From Planctomycetota bacterium (GTDB lineage Bacteria; Planctomycetota; Phycisphaerae; Phycisphaerales; UBA1924): 64,000 nucleotides of DNA. Shown piece after piece: positions 37,041-45,736 of this stretch. The stretch spans positions 107,170 to 171,169 of the forward strand of contig RFGH01000074.1 in NCBI GenBank assembly GCA_003696675.1. The letters are read 5' to 3'. The notes under the pieces were generated by a model that searched no databases, was not told the DNA's origin, and was given only the letters and a program-made list of their open reading frames with translations. The stretch's first letter is position 1. Each line of letters opens with the position of its first letter. Made by a program: the position numbers and the translations under genes.

Positions 37041-38768
37041 TCATTCCTCGCCCAGCGTCTCGCGAACAACCTCGTCGATCGAGGTCAGCCCCTCATAGAT
37101 CGCCAGCAGGCCGCACTCACGCAGGCTCCGCATGCCCTTCTTTCGCGCGTTCGCGCGGAGAACGGCCGTGCTCGCTTCCTTCATGATCAGCTCACGCATC
37201 TCGTCGTCCATCGTCATGATCTCGAACAACGCCATGCGGCCCTTGTACCCGCCGCCAACCCGGTTCGACGCGCCGGGGCGGTAGAACTGCTTGCCCGCCA
37301 CATCCGCCGGAGTCAGATTGAGCTCCATCAGCTCCTGCTCGCTTGGGATATAGGCCTCCCGGGTCTCCGGATTGAGTTTGCGGACCAGCCGCTGGGCCAC
37401 GATGCCCTCGAGCGTCGCGGTCAGCAGGAACGGCTCAACACCGAGATCCACCAGGCGGATGATCGAACTCGGGGCGTCGTTGGTGTGGAGCGTCGAAAGC
37501 ACAAGGTGGCCCGTCAGCGACGCCTGCACCGCGATCTGCGCGGTCTCAAGGTCGCGGATCTCGCCGACCAGAATGACATCCGGATCCTGGCGGAGGAAAG
37601 ACCGCAGCGCCGCGGCGAAGGTCAGTCCCACCTCGGGATTCACCTGCACCTGGCAAAGCCCGTCGATGTCATACTCGACCGGGTCCTCGGCTGTGAGGAT
37701 CTTCGTCTCGATGTCGTTCAGCTCGGCCAACGCCGCATACAGCGTCGTCGTCTTGCCTGACCCCGTCGGACCCGTCACGATCACGATGCCATTGGGCTTC
37801 TCGATCAGCCCGTGGAACTTCTCAAGATCGTCCGGGCGGAAACCCACCCGATCCAGCGAGAGCTCGACATTGCCCCGGTCGAGCACGCGCATCACGCACG
37901 ACTCGCCGTAGATCGTCGGCAGGATCGCCACACGCAGATCCACCGGGTTGCCACCGACCGTCAGCTCGATACGCCCGTCCTGGGGCAGACGCCGCTCGGC
38001 GATGTCGAGGTTCGCCATGACCTTCACGCGGCTGGTGATCGCCGGGCCAAGGTGCTTGGGCGGCGGCACCATCTCGTACAGCACGCCGTCGATGCGGTAC
38101 CGCATCTTGAACTCGTTCTCGAACGGCTCGAAGTGGATGTCCGATGCCCGATCCTTGATCGCCTGCAGCAGCACGAGGTTGAGCAGCCGGATGACCTGAT
38201 TGTCATCAGCCAACTCAAGCTGCGCATCGAGCGAGATGGCATCACCCGCCCCACCCAACGCCTGCACCCTCTCGTTCGAGGCCAGGGCGCCCATCACATC
38301 CGCGACCGACTCTTCCTTGGCAAAGTGCTTGGCGATCAGCGCGTCGATCTGGGATGCCGGAGCAACCACCGCCTCGACCTTGGCCCCGAGCAACAGACGC
38401 AGGTCGTCCACCGCCTGAAACTTGGTCGCGTCCTTGATCGCTACCTTCAACTGCTTGCGAGCAGGGTCCCACTTGATCGGCACCACCTGATACGCCCGGG
38501 CGTTCTCCGCCGGGATGGACTCGATGGTGGCGTCATCAAGGTTGATCTTGCTGAGATCAACAAACTCCATGCCCGCCTGACCCGCCAGGGCCCGGTCCAC
38601 ATCGAGCTGGGTGCAATACCCTAGCTCGACGAGCAACTGCCCAAGCAGCACCTTCGTGGTACGCCCCTTCTGAACCTGCAAGGCCTCGTGCACCTGTTCG
38701 CGCGTGACCACGCCGAGCTTCGTCAGAACGCGGCCAATCTTGCGACCTTTCAGTTCCGAGACATCCAT
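37041..38768 (-). CDS. Type IV pilus assembly ATPase PilB/GspE family (copy 2)
   Basis: A 575-residue hexameric ATPase. The MshEN domain opens LKGRKIGRVLTKLGVVTREQ. The core has Walker A GPTGSGKTTT, VILVGEIRDLETA and LSTLHTNDAPSS. It lacks the two CxxC pairs of GspE copy 1 and ends with the PilB-type loop GGYKGRMALFEIM. It is followed 67 bases later by pilC on the same strand and preceded by pilT 212 bases upstream. It most likely drives extension of the pilus or pseudopilus built from the G-K set. Confidence 0.95.
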   Translation of the reverse strand: MDVSELKGRKIGRVLTKLGVVTREQVHEALQVQKGRTTKVLLGQLLVELGYCTQLDVDRALAGQAGMEFVDLSKINLDDATIESIPAENARAYQVVPIKWDPARKQLKVAIKDATKFQAVDDLRLLLGAKVEAVVAPASQIDALIAKHFAKEESVADVMGALASNERVQALGGAGDAISLDAQLELADDNQVIRLLNLVLLQAIKDRASDIHFEPFENEFKMRYRIDGVLYEMVPPPKHLGPAITSRVKVMANLDIAERRLPQDGRIELTVGGNPVDLRVAILPTIYGESCVMRVLDRGNVELSLDRVGFRPDDLEKFHGLIEKPNGIVIVTGPTGSGKTTTLYAALAELNDIETKILTAEDPVEYDIDGLCQVQVNPEVGLTFAAALRSFLRQDPDVILVGEIRDLETAQIAVQASLTGHLVLSTLHTNDAPSSIIRLVDLGVEPFLLTATLEGIVAQRLVRKLNPETREAYIPSEQELMELNLTPADVAGKQFYRPGASNRVGGGYKGRMALFEIMTMDDEMRELIMKEASTAVLRANARKKGMRSLRECGLLAIYEGLTSIDEVVRETLGEE

Positions 38769-38905
38769 CCAGCAACCTCACGATCCGTTCCGGACACCCG
38801 AGCAAGGGGCCGAGGGTCACAGCCCGGCTGGAACATGTTCGCAGCCCAAGCCCGACGGTTCGAGCCAACAAACGCCCCTTGAAGCAAATAGAGCGATGCG
38901 ACACG

Positions 38906-38920
38906 ATGAAAACAGTTCAT
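38906..38920. repeat. Short inverted repeat in the pilT-pilB gap
   Basis: A perfect 5-base inverted repeat (ATGAA AACAG TTCAT) in the most AT-rich part of the 212-base space between pilT and pilB copy 2. It could be an operator or simply part of a promoter region; a TTGACA hexamer overlaps the pilT stop further upstream, with only a poor -10 candidate. Confidence 0.3.
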
Positions 38921-38980
38921 TTATGCTACCAAGGCCATGCGCAGGACCCTGCGTGACAACAGGCTGCACGCTTCCCGATG

Positions 38981-40105
38981 TCAATCCACATCCTTTGTCG
39001 CATCTGGATCGTCCAGCTCCGGACGACCCACAACCCCGCCCGCCTGATGCACCCGGGCCATCAGATCGGCCGGGTTCTTGCCCTTGTCGATCATCTCCTC
39101 GGCCGAGATCATGCCCCGCGAATACAGCGACCAGAGGTGATCGTCCAGCAGCTGCATGCCGAACTTCTTTCCCGTCTGGATCGCCGAGTCGATACGGAAG
39201 GTCTTGTTGTCTCGGATCAGGTTCGCGATCGCCGGGGTGATCACCAGGAACTCGTAGGCGGCCACCATACCCTTGGTATCGATCCGTCCGAGGAGCACCT
39301 GGGAGAGCACCGCGATCAGGGCGGTCGAGAGCTGGACGCGGATCTGGTTCTGCTGGGTCACCGGGAAGGCGTCGACCAGGCGGTCGATCGTCTTCGCCGC
39401 CCCCGTCGTGTGGAGCGTTCCGAAAACCAAGTGGCCCGTTTCGGCAGCACGGACCGCGGCCTCGATCGTCTCGAGGTCTCGCATCTCACCGACCAGGATC
39501 ACATCCGGGTCCTGACGGAGGGCACGGCGGAGGGCCTCGGCGAAGCTGGGCACATCGTTGCCAACCTCACGCTGGTTCACGATGGACTTCTTGTGGGGGT
39601 GGTAGTACTCGATCGGGTCTTCCATAGTAATGATGTGCCGATCGAGCGTCTGGTTCACATGGTCGAGCATGGTCGCAAGGGAGGTCGTCTTTCCGGAACC
39701 GGTCGGGCCGGTCACCAGAAAAAGCCCACGCGGACGACGGATCAGGCTCCGACACATCTCCGGCAGCCCGATCTGCTCGAAAGTCAGCAGACGGTTGGGG
39801 ATCTGACGAAGCACGATCGCCAAATCGCCCTTCTGGCGGAACACGGAAACACGGAATCGCGCGGCATCGCCGTAGGCGAAGCCGAAGTCCGTGCCGCCCT
39901 CTTCCTGCAACTCCTGCTGATTCCGCTCGGGGGTGATCGCTTTCATCAGCGACACCATGTCGTCGGAGTCGAGCACCTTGGTCTGCAGGTTTCGAAGCCC
40001 GCCGTTGAGCCGGATGGTCGGCTGCCGCCCCACCGTGAGGTGGAGGTCGGAACCGCCGGTCTTGACCACGGTGTCGAGCAGTCGGTCGATCTGAACGGTG
40101 GACAT
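38981..40105 (-). CDS. pilT: Type IV pilus retraction ATPase PilT
   Basis: A 374-residue ATPase that powers pilus retraction and twitching. The N-terminal PAS-like domain begins IDRLLDTVVKTGGSDLHLTVG, standard for PilT. Core motifs are Walker A GPTGSGKTTS, the Asp box IITMEDPIEY, VILVGEMRDLETI and the His box GTLHTTGAAKTIDR. The C-terminal AIRNLIRE retraction motif is replaced by the related sequence AIANLIRDNKTFRIDS. Its presence suggests that at least one of the systems here is a true retractable type IV pilus and not only a secretion system. It lies between two PilB genes. Confidence 0.95.
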   Translation of the reverse strand: MSTVQIDRLLDTVVKTGGSDLHLTVGRQPTIRLNGGLRNLQTKVLDSDDMVSLMKAITPERNQQELQEEGGTDFGFAYGDAARFRVSVFRQKGDLAIVLRQIPNRLLTFEQIGLPEMCRSLIRRPRGLFLVTGPTGSGKTTSLATMLDHVNQTLDRHIITMEDPIEYYHPHKKSIVNQREVGNDVPSFAEALRRALRQDPDVILVGEMRDLETIEAAVRAAETGHLVFGTLHTTGAAKTIDRLVDAFPVTQQNQIRVQLSTALIAVLSQVLLGRIDTKGMVAAYEFLVITPAIANLIRDNKTFRIDSAIQTGKKFGMQLLDDHLWSLYSRGMISAEEMIDKGKNPADLMARVHQAGGVVGRPELDDPDATKDVD

Positions 40106-40169
40106 CTCGTGCCTTTCCCGATGTGTCTTTCAATGCTCCGGACCGGCGGGTGTCGGTCCGGAAAGTTCC

Positions 40170-41891
40170 TTAGTGACCGCCGCCGTCGGCTTGGCTCACG
40201 CGGGCGATCTCTTCGGGCGTCGTCACCCCGTTGAGCACCTTGATCCGCCCATCGGCGTGCAGCGGACGCATGCCCGAAGCCAGGGCCGCCCGGCGTAGCT
40301 CGGCGACGGGCGCGAGCTTGAACGCCAGTTCCCGCAGTTCCGAGTTCATGATCATCATCTCGTAGATGCCCTTCCGCCCCTTATACCCGCCCGGGGCGGC
40401 ATCGCAGGGCACGGGCTTGTAAACCTTGCCCAGCGCATCTTTCAGCTTCAGATCGATCAGGCTCAGGTACTTGGGATCCAGATCTTCTTCACTCGCCAAC
40501 TGCTTGGATCCGTCGTACAGAACACGGATCAGCCGCTGGGCCATGACCGCCTGAATCGACGAAGCCACGAGGAACGGTTTGATGCCCATGTCGATCAGGC
40601 GGGTGATCGCGCTGGGCGCGTCGTTGGTGTGGAGCGTGGAGAACACCAGGTGGCCGGTCAGCGCCGCTTGGATCGCGATCTCGCCGACCTCACGGTCGCG
40701 GATCTCACCGACCAGGATGATGTTGGGTGCCTGACGCAGCATCGAACGCAGAATCGCCGGGAAGGTCAGCCCGATGCTCTCACGCACCTGACACTGATTG
40801 ATCCCCTCGAAGTTGTACTCCACCGGGTCCTCGGCCGTGATGATCTTGCGGTCGGGGCGGTTGAGCACATCGAGCGCCGAATACAGCGTCGTGGTCTTGC
40901 CCGAGCCGGTGGGCCCAGTGACCAGGAAGATCCCGTTGGGACGCCGGATGATCCGGTTGAAAGTCTCGAGGTTGTCCGGCTCGAAACCCAAATTTTCCAA
41001 GCCGATCCGCACCGCGTCCGGACGCAGAATACGAAGCACAACCGATTCGCCGTGGTACGCCGGGCACGCGGACACGCGGAAGTCGATCTGCACCCCGTCG
41101 ATGGGCAGCTTGATGCGTCCGTCCTGCGGAATGCGCTTCTCCGCGATGTTCATGCCCGCCATCAGCTTGATGCGCGAGAGCACCGAGTTCTGCATGCGCT
41201 TGGGCAGGTTGTCGCGTTCGATGCAGACGCCGTCGATGCGGTAGCGCAAGCGGACACGATCGCCCATCGGTTCGATGTGGATGTCGCTCGTCCGCATCCG
41301 CAGCGCTTCTTCGAGAATTCGGTTGCACAGCTTGACGACCGGCGAATCCTCGCTCGACACATCGATCGAGCGGTCCATCGAACGGTCCACCGACCGGTCG
41401 ATGGTGCGGTCGATGGAGTCGGTCACCAGCGACTCGGTCGGCTGCCTGGGCCCGCCGGCCGAACCACCCCCCTCGATAAATCCACGGATCTGACTCTTGG
41501 GTGCGATCCGAGGCTCGATTTCCATGTTGAGCCTGAAGCGCAGGTTGTCCAGCAGCTCTAGATCCATCGGATCATGAATCAGCAGCTGCATCTTGCCCCC
41601 GGACTTGCCCAGCGGCAGAACCAGGAACTTCTTGATGATGTTCGCGTCCAGGGCGGACTGGTCGATCTTGTCCCGGGCGCCGGGGGCATCGAGATCGAAG
41701 TACTCCAGCCCGTACTGCTCGGCCAAAGCCTTGGCGATCTGCTTCTCGGTCGCCAGCCCCAGCTCGATGGCTGCCTCGCCGATCCGCTTGCCGGTCGCTT
41801 TCCCGTGCTTCAGGGCCCGGTCCGCCTGCTCGGCGTTCATCACACTCGAGCCCACCAGGATTTGGCCCAGTTTCTTGCGCATCCTCGCCAT
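40170..41891 (-). CDS. Type IV pilus assembly ATPase PilB/GspE family (copy 3), with tetrapeptide repeat
   Basis: A 573-residue assembly ATPase, started at the ATG at 41891 (AGGAGG lies a little far upstream). The MshEN domain (LGQILVGSSVMNAEQADRAL) is joined to the core by a linker containing the repeat SIDRTIDRSVDRSMDRSID (coded at about 41356-41424). The core has Walker A GPTGSGKTTTLYSALD, VGEIRDREVGEIAIQAAL and FSTLHTNDAPSA. Like copy 2 it has no CxxC zinc pairs. It is the first gene of the pilus locus and is divergent from coaB. Confidence 0.94.
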   Translation of the reverse strand: MARMRKKLGQILVGSSVMNAEQADRALKHGKATGKRIGEAAIELGLATEKQIAKALAEQYGLEYFDLDAPGARDKIDQSALDANIIKKFLVLPLGKSGGKMQLLIHDPMDLELLDNLRFRLNMEIEPRIAPKSQIRGFIEGGGSAGGPRQPTESLVTDSIDRTIDRSVDRSMDRSIDVSSEDSPVVKLCNRILEEALRMRTSDIHIEPMGDRVRLRYRIDGVCIERDNLPKRMQNSVLSRIKLMAGMNIAEKRIPQDGRIKLPIDGVQIDFRVSACPAYHGESVVLRILRPDAVRIGLENLGFEPDNLETFNRIIRRPNGIFLVTGPTGSGKTTTLYSALDVLNRPDRKIITAEDPVEYNFEGINQCQVRESIGLTFPAILRSMLRQAPNIILVGEIRDREVGEIAIQAALTGHLVFSTLHTNDAPSAITRLIDMGIKPFLVASSIQAVMAQRLIRVLYDGSKQLASEEDLDPKYLSLIDLKLKDALGKVYKPVPCDAAPGGYKGRKGIYEMMIMNSELRELAFKLAPVAELRRAALASGMRPLHADGRIKVLNGVTTPEEIARVSQADGGGH

Positions 41892-42033
41892 GCCGGGGTC
41901 GAGCCTCCTGCTGGGGTTGAAACCGCCCCGGTTTCGGGCCGGGCGGCAATGGTAGGGACCGGGAGGAGTCCGGGGGTGGGTTCGCACGGCGCACGCCGAC
42001 GGCGGGCGACGATCACCCGCGAGGGTCCATACG

Positions 42034-42807
42034 ATGATTTCCCAGCCTCTGTTCCTCCGCCCGGAACACCCCGGGCTCGGCGATCAGGACCCGCGCGTGA
42101 CAGATCCCGCACCGAATCTCCATATCCTTATTACCGCCGGCCCGACCTACGAACCAATCGACGCCGTCCGGTTCCTCGGTAACCGCTCCTCGGGCCGGCT
42201 CGGCAGTGCCTTGGCCGACGAGGCCGCCCGGCGCGGGATGACCGTAACCCTGCTCCTCGGTCCCAACGCCGTTGCACCAACCAACCCCCGGGTCCAAGTC
42301 GTGCGGTTCCGATCCACCGCAGACTTGCAAAGCCTGCTCGCCGAGCACCTGCCCCACTGCTCGGTGCTCGTCATGGCGGCGGCGGTGGCGGACTACCGCC
42401 CCGTCCTGGACGAGATCGATCCGAATGGAAAACGCCGTCGCGAGCCGGGAGGCATGACCCTGACACTGGAAGCCACCCCCGACCTCCTGGCCGGATGCTC
42501 CCGCCAGGCCCGCCCAGATCAACTGCTGGTCGGCTTCGCGCTCGAGCCTGCGGCCGAGCTGCTCGACTCCGCCCGTCGGAAACTTTCCCGCAAATCCATC
42601 GACCTGATCGTCGCCAACCCCCTCGAGACCATGGACAGCGATGCCATCGCGGCGACACTAGTCGGCAACCCCAGTCGTGGCATGGACTTGGAGATTTCGA
42701 CCGGCGGACCGATCCCCAAAGGCGAGTTCGCCGGCTGGCTGCTCGACCGCATCACCCCGCTGGCCGAGCGGCGCGTCCGCCAGGAGCAGACCCATGGCAA
42801 GGCGTGA
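42034..42807 (+). CDS. coaB: Phosphopantothenate-cysteine ligase, stand-alone CoaB
   Basis: A 257-residue enzyme of coenzyme A synthesis that joins cysteine to 4'-phosphopantothenate. The N-terminal signature ITAGPTYEPIDAVRFLGNRS followed by SGRLGSALADEAARRG is the nucleotide/dimer motif of the CoaB half of Dfp, and LVMAAAVADYRP and DLIVANPL complete it. Most bacteria fuse CoaC and CoaB; here the flavin-dependent decarboxylase part is absent, so CoaC must be encoded elsewhere. The ATG at 42034 has a GAGGG box; a GTG at 42097 is an alternative. It overlaps the next gene by 14 bases. Confidence 0.93.
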   Translation: MISQPLFLRPEHPGLGDQDPRVTDPAPNLHILITAGPTYEPIDAVRFLGNRSSGRLGSALADEAARRGMTVTLLLGPNAVAPTNPRVQVVRFRSTADLQSLLAEHLPHCSVLVMAAAVADYRPVLDEIDPNGKRRREPGGMTLTLEATPDLLAGCSRQARPDQLLVGFALEPAAELLDSARRKLSRKSIDLIVANPLETMDSDAIAATLVGNPSRGMDLEISTGGPIPKGEFAGWLLDRITPLAERRVRQEQTHGKA

Positions 42808-44479
42808 GTTCGGGCCCCGCGATCAGCAGGGCGGGCATCGTGGCGGCCGCATGGGCGGCGGACGCGGCGGAGACGGCGACCGCCGTCCGTCCAGGCCGCG
42901 CGGCGGCGGATTCGGTGGTGGGCGGCCCGGACCGGGCGGGCCGCGCGGCGGATTTGGCGGCGGCCGCGGCGGACCACCCCGAGGACCCGACGGGCCGGGT
43001 GGACCCCGTTTCGGGGGTGGTCGGCCCCAGCCCCGCAAGCCGGCCGGGCCTCGCCCCGATGTAGTGTACCAGGACCGCGATGTGGTCGTGGTGAACAAGC
43101 CGGCAGGCCTTCCGACGCGTGGGCGGGGAAAATCCCTGGCCGCGCTGGTCAACGACCACCTCATGAGTCGGCGTCAGCGGGTGCGGGCGATCCACTGGCT
43201 GGACGATGTCGCATCCGGGGTGGCCGCGTTCGTGCCGGTAACCGAAGACGACGACATCAGGGACCCGATCCGGTCCTCGACGACCTATATAGCCCTGATT
43301 GAGGGGGTGCTGGACACCGGCGAAGCGCCCGAGCGGACCATCACCGCGCCGGTGCCGGGGTTGGAGGGCAAGACCGCCGCCCCGGTGACCTCGGTGCGGG
43401 TGCTGGCAAGAGGGCCGGACTCGACATTGGTCCGGGTGCGGGCACGCCCGGACGCGCCGGGGCAGGTCCGCCTGCACCTGGCCTCTATCGGTCACCGGGT
43501 GGTCGGGGATGTCGAGCACGGGTCGACCCGCGACGATGTCCGCCAGGTCGCGCTGCACGCCGAAGAGATCCGGTTCCGTCACCCCGGGACGGGGCTGACC
43601 GAGAAGTACCGGTGCCCGCCGCCCGCATCCTTTTATAGAGCGGTCGGGGCTGAGCCTCCGGCCCACGCGGTGGAGCCGGAGCAGAAGGCCAGAGCCGCCG
43701 AGCAGGGCTGGGACCCGGTCGCGGGCTGGTACGACGACCTCATCGCCAACCGCGGGTCGGATCATCACCAACGGACGGTGCTGCCGGGGGTCGAGCGGCT
43801 GCTCAACCTTCAGCCGGGCGAACGATTCCTGGATGTCGCGTGCGGACAGGGCGTGCTGTGCGCACGGGCTGCCGAGCGGGGCGATCTGGCGGCGATCGTC
43901 GGCGTGGACGCCTCGCCCGCGTTGATCGAAGCCGGGACCAAGGCCCTCGGCGATCGGGCGAAGATGCTGGTCGGCGACGCTCGGAGGCTGGGCGAGTTGG
44001 GTCTGGAGCCCTTCGACGCGGCCGCGTGCGTGCTAGCGCTGATGAACATCGACGATGTGCAGGCGGTGTGCGCACAGGTCGCGTCATTGCTCAAGCCCGG
44101 CGGGCGGTTCGTGGGCGTGGTGCTGCACCCGGCGTTCCGGTCGCCGCAGGCCACGGCGTGGGGCTGGACCGTGGACGGGCGGACGGGGGTGCCGGTGCAG
44201 TTCCGTCGGGTGGACAAGTACCTGTCCGAGCGGAGCGTGGAGATCGTGATGAACCCCGGGGCGGTCGCCTCGGGCGAGGCGGCAGTCACCACGACCACGG
44301 TGCACCGCCCAATCGGGGCGTATGTGGCGGCGCTGTCGTCGGCCGGGCTGCTGGTGGACGCAATGGAGGAGTGGGCCAGCGACCGGACCAGCCAGCGCGG
44401 GCCGCGGGCCGATGCGGAAAATATGGCGCGGGCGGAAATCCCGATGTTCCTAGCGTTCCGGGCGGTGAAGCCGGGCTGA
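42794..44479 (+). CDS. RGG-rich fusion of RluA-like pseudouridine synthase and SAM-dependent methyltransferase
   Basis: A 561-residue fusion. Residues 1-87 are low-complexity Gly/Arg/Pro with RGG-type repeats. Residues about 90-275 match the RluA pseudouridine-synthase family: VVYQDRDVVVVNKPAGLPT, then AIHWLDDVASGVAAFVPV at the place of the HRLDxxTSG active site (Asp kept, Arg replaced by Trp), then TTYIALIEG and VRLHLASIGHRVVGD. Residues about 300-561 are a class I methyltransferase: FLDVACGQGVLCARAAERG (SAM motif I), ACVLALMNIDD and LLKPGGRFVGVVL. Either domain could modify RNA; the combination suggests sequential modification of one target. The start at 42794 overlaps coaB and drops an upstream extension. 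Target and activity are unknown. Confidence 0.85.
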   Translation: MARREFGPRDQQGGHRGGRMGGGRGGDGDRRPSRPRGGGFGGGRPGPGGPRGGFGGGRGGPPRGPDGPGGPRFGGGRPQPRKPAGPRPDVVYQDRDVVVVNKPAGLPTRGRGKSLAALVNDHLMSRRQRVRAIHWLDDVASGVAAFVPVTEDDDIRDPIRSSTTYIALIEGVLDTGEAPERTITAPVPGLEGKTAAPVTSVRVLARGPDSTLVRVRARPDAPGQVRLHLASIGHRVVGDVEHGSTRDDVRQVALHAEEIRFRHPGTGLTEKYRCPPPASFYRAVGAEPPAHAVEPEQKARAAEQGWDPVAGWYDDLIANRGSDHHQRTVLPGVERLLNLQPGERFLDVACGQGVLCARAAERGDLAAIVGVDASPALIEAGTKALGDRAKMLVGDARRLGELGLEPFDAAACVLALMNIDDVQAVCAQVASLLKPGGRFVGVVLHPAFRSPQATAWGWTVDGRTGVPVQFRRVDKYLSERSVEIVMNPGAVASGEAAVTTTTVHRPIGAYVAALSSAGLLVDAMEEWASDRTSQRGPRADAENMARAEIPMFLAFRAVKPG

Positions 44480-44490
44480 GGCGACGGGCG

Positions 44491-44496
44491 TATACT
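44491..44496 (+). promoter_or_regulatory. -10 element of the tRNA-Gly promoter
   Basis: TATACT (one mismatch to TATAAT) lies 9 bases before the tRNA 5' end, which puts the start site a few bases ahead of the tRNA. No convincing -35 box precedes it. Confidence 0.55.
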
Positions 44497-44505
44497 GGGC
44501 CTGAC

Positions 44506-44577
44506 GCGGGTGTAGCTCAATGGTAGAGCGTCAGCCTTCCAAGCTGAATGTTGACGGTTCGAGTCCGTTCACCCGCT
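44506..44577 (+). tRNA. tRNA-Gly (anticodon TCC)
   Basis: A 72-base tRNA: acceptor stem GCGGGTG/CACCCGC with discriminator T, D arm GCTC AATGGTA GAGC, anticodon stem TCAGC/GCTGA with loop CTTCCAA (TCC), T arm GACGG TTCGAGT CCGTT. CCA is not encoded. Confidence 0.97.
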
Positions 44578-44580
44578 TTG

Positions 44581-44606
44581 AGCCGCGATGGAAGTCGCGG
44601 CTTTTT
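44581..44606 (+). terminator. Intrinsic terminator after tRNA-Gly
   Basis: A perfect 8-base stem (AGCCGCGA / TCGCGGCT) with a 6-base loop is followed by five T residues at 44602-44606. It abuts the stop codon of the convergent galactokinase gene and so insulates the two transcripts. Confidence 0.92.
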
Positions 44607-45736
44607 CATGGTGTTATGCCTGTGACCTTTGCTCGCAGCGCGACGGCGTGTTGCGAGCGTTGTGACCGTATCAACAGCGATCGATCGACCAACTTCGTAT
44701 CAATCGCAGCGATGACGCATCCCCCGAAGCCGCCTCCGCTCATGCGTGCGCCGAGCACGCCTTTCGTGGATTGGAGTGCTTCGACCAGGCTGTCGACCTC
44801 GGGGCACGAAACCTGGTAGACATCGCGGAGCGAGGCGTGCGATGTGCTGAGCAGGCGGCCGAAGGCGGGCAGGTCGCATGCCCGGAGCGCGGCGATGGCG
44901 TCGAGGGTGCGGCGGTGTTCGCTGGTGACATGGCGGGCGGCCCGAGCGGCCTGAGAGTCGAGAGTGGAAAGATCGGACGCGTCGGCGTGGGCGAGGTAGG
45001 TCGCGCCGAGTGCAAGGCTGGCGCGCTCGCACCAGCGGCGGCGCTCGGCGTAGGCCCCGTCGGCCAGCGCATGGCGGACGCCGCTGTCGATGACGAGCAG
45101 CTCGAGCCTTTCCGGCAGCGGCACATGCGTGTGGGTCTCCGCGGCGCAGTCGAAGGCGAGGGCCGAGCCGGGGCGGGCGAGGACGGCGGCGGCCTGGTCC
45201 ATCAGGCCGCAGGGAACGCCGGCGAAGGCGTGCTCGGCGGACTGGCAGAGGCGTGCGAGATTGAGCCCGTCGATTGGGATATTGCAGGTATGGGCGGCCG
45301 CTCGGGCGATCGCAACCTCCATCGCGGCCGAGCTGGAGAGCCCCGCGCCGGGCGGGACATCGGAGTGGATATAGACGCGGCAGCCAGCGAGGGCGTCAAG
45401 CGGGGCGATGCCGGCCAGTCCGGCCAGCACGCCCGCGGCGTAGGACGCCCACGAGCCGACCGGGAACGGGTCGCCTGGAATCAGCGGGCGGTCGAGCGGG
45501 ATGGACGCAGTGCGATCGTCAAGGGTCGTGCTGATGAGGCAGGCGTCGGGCGTGGTCTGTTTCGGAAAGACCGCGGCGTGGCAGCAGAGGTCGAGGGCCA
45601 CGGGCAGGACGGTGCCTCCGCAGTAGTCGATGTGGTCGCCGATGAGATTGACGCGTCCGGGGGCGCGGGCGGAGGCGACAGGCTCGACGCCGTATCGTGA
45701 GCGGGCTGCGGCGAGGAATGACGGGTCGGCGGTCAT
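44606..45736 (-). CDS. galK: Galactokinase (GHMP family)
   Basis: A 376-residue kinase phosphorylating galactose at C1, the entry step of the Leloir pathway. The galactokinase signature appears at residues 25-41 as APGRVNLIGDHIDYCGG (Asp replaces the usual Glu in GEH), the GHMP ATP-binding motif as PPGAGLSSSAAMEVAIA, and the third motif as GARMSGGGFGGCVIA. LCQSAEHAFAGVPCGLMDQ contains the catalytic Asp. It overlaps the apbE gene by four bases (45733-45736). No galT or galE is adjacent, so the link to the neighbouring sugar genes is by position only. A related GHMP kinase with another sugar substrate is possible. Confidence 0.9.
   Translation of the reverse strand: MTADPSFLAAARSRYGVEPVASARAPGRVNLIGDHIDYCGGTVLPVALDLCCHAAVFPKQTTPDACLISTTLDDRTASIPLDRPLIPGDPFPVGSWASYAAGVLAGLAGIAPLDALAGCRVYIHSDVPPGAGLSSSAAMEVAIARAAAHTCNIPIDGLNLARLCQSAEHAFAGVPCGLMDQAAAVLARPGSALAFDCAAETHTHVPLPERLELLVIDSGVRHALADGAYAERRRWCERASLALGATYLAHADASDLSTLDSQAARAARHVTSEHRRTLDAIAALRACDLPAFGRLLSTSHASLRDVYQVSCPEVDSLVEALQSTKGVLGARMSGGGFGGCVIAAIDTKLVDRSLLIRSQRSQHAVALRAKVTGITP

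Noticed and set aside
41356-41424. Tandem repeat considered as a CRISPR or intergenic repeat
   Set aside because: Units are 12 bases, have no spacers, and lie in frame inside the PilB gene.
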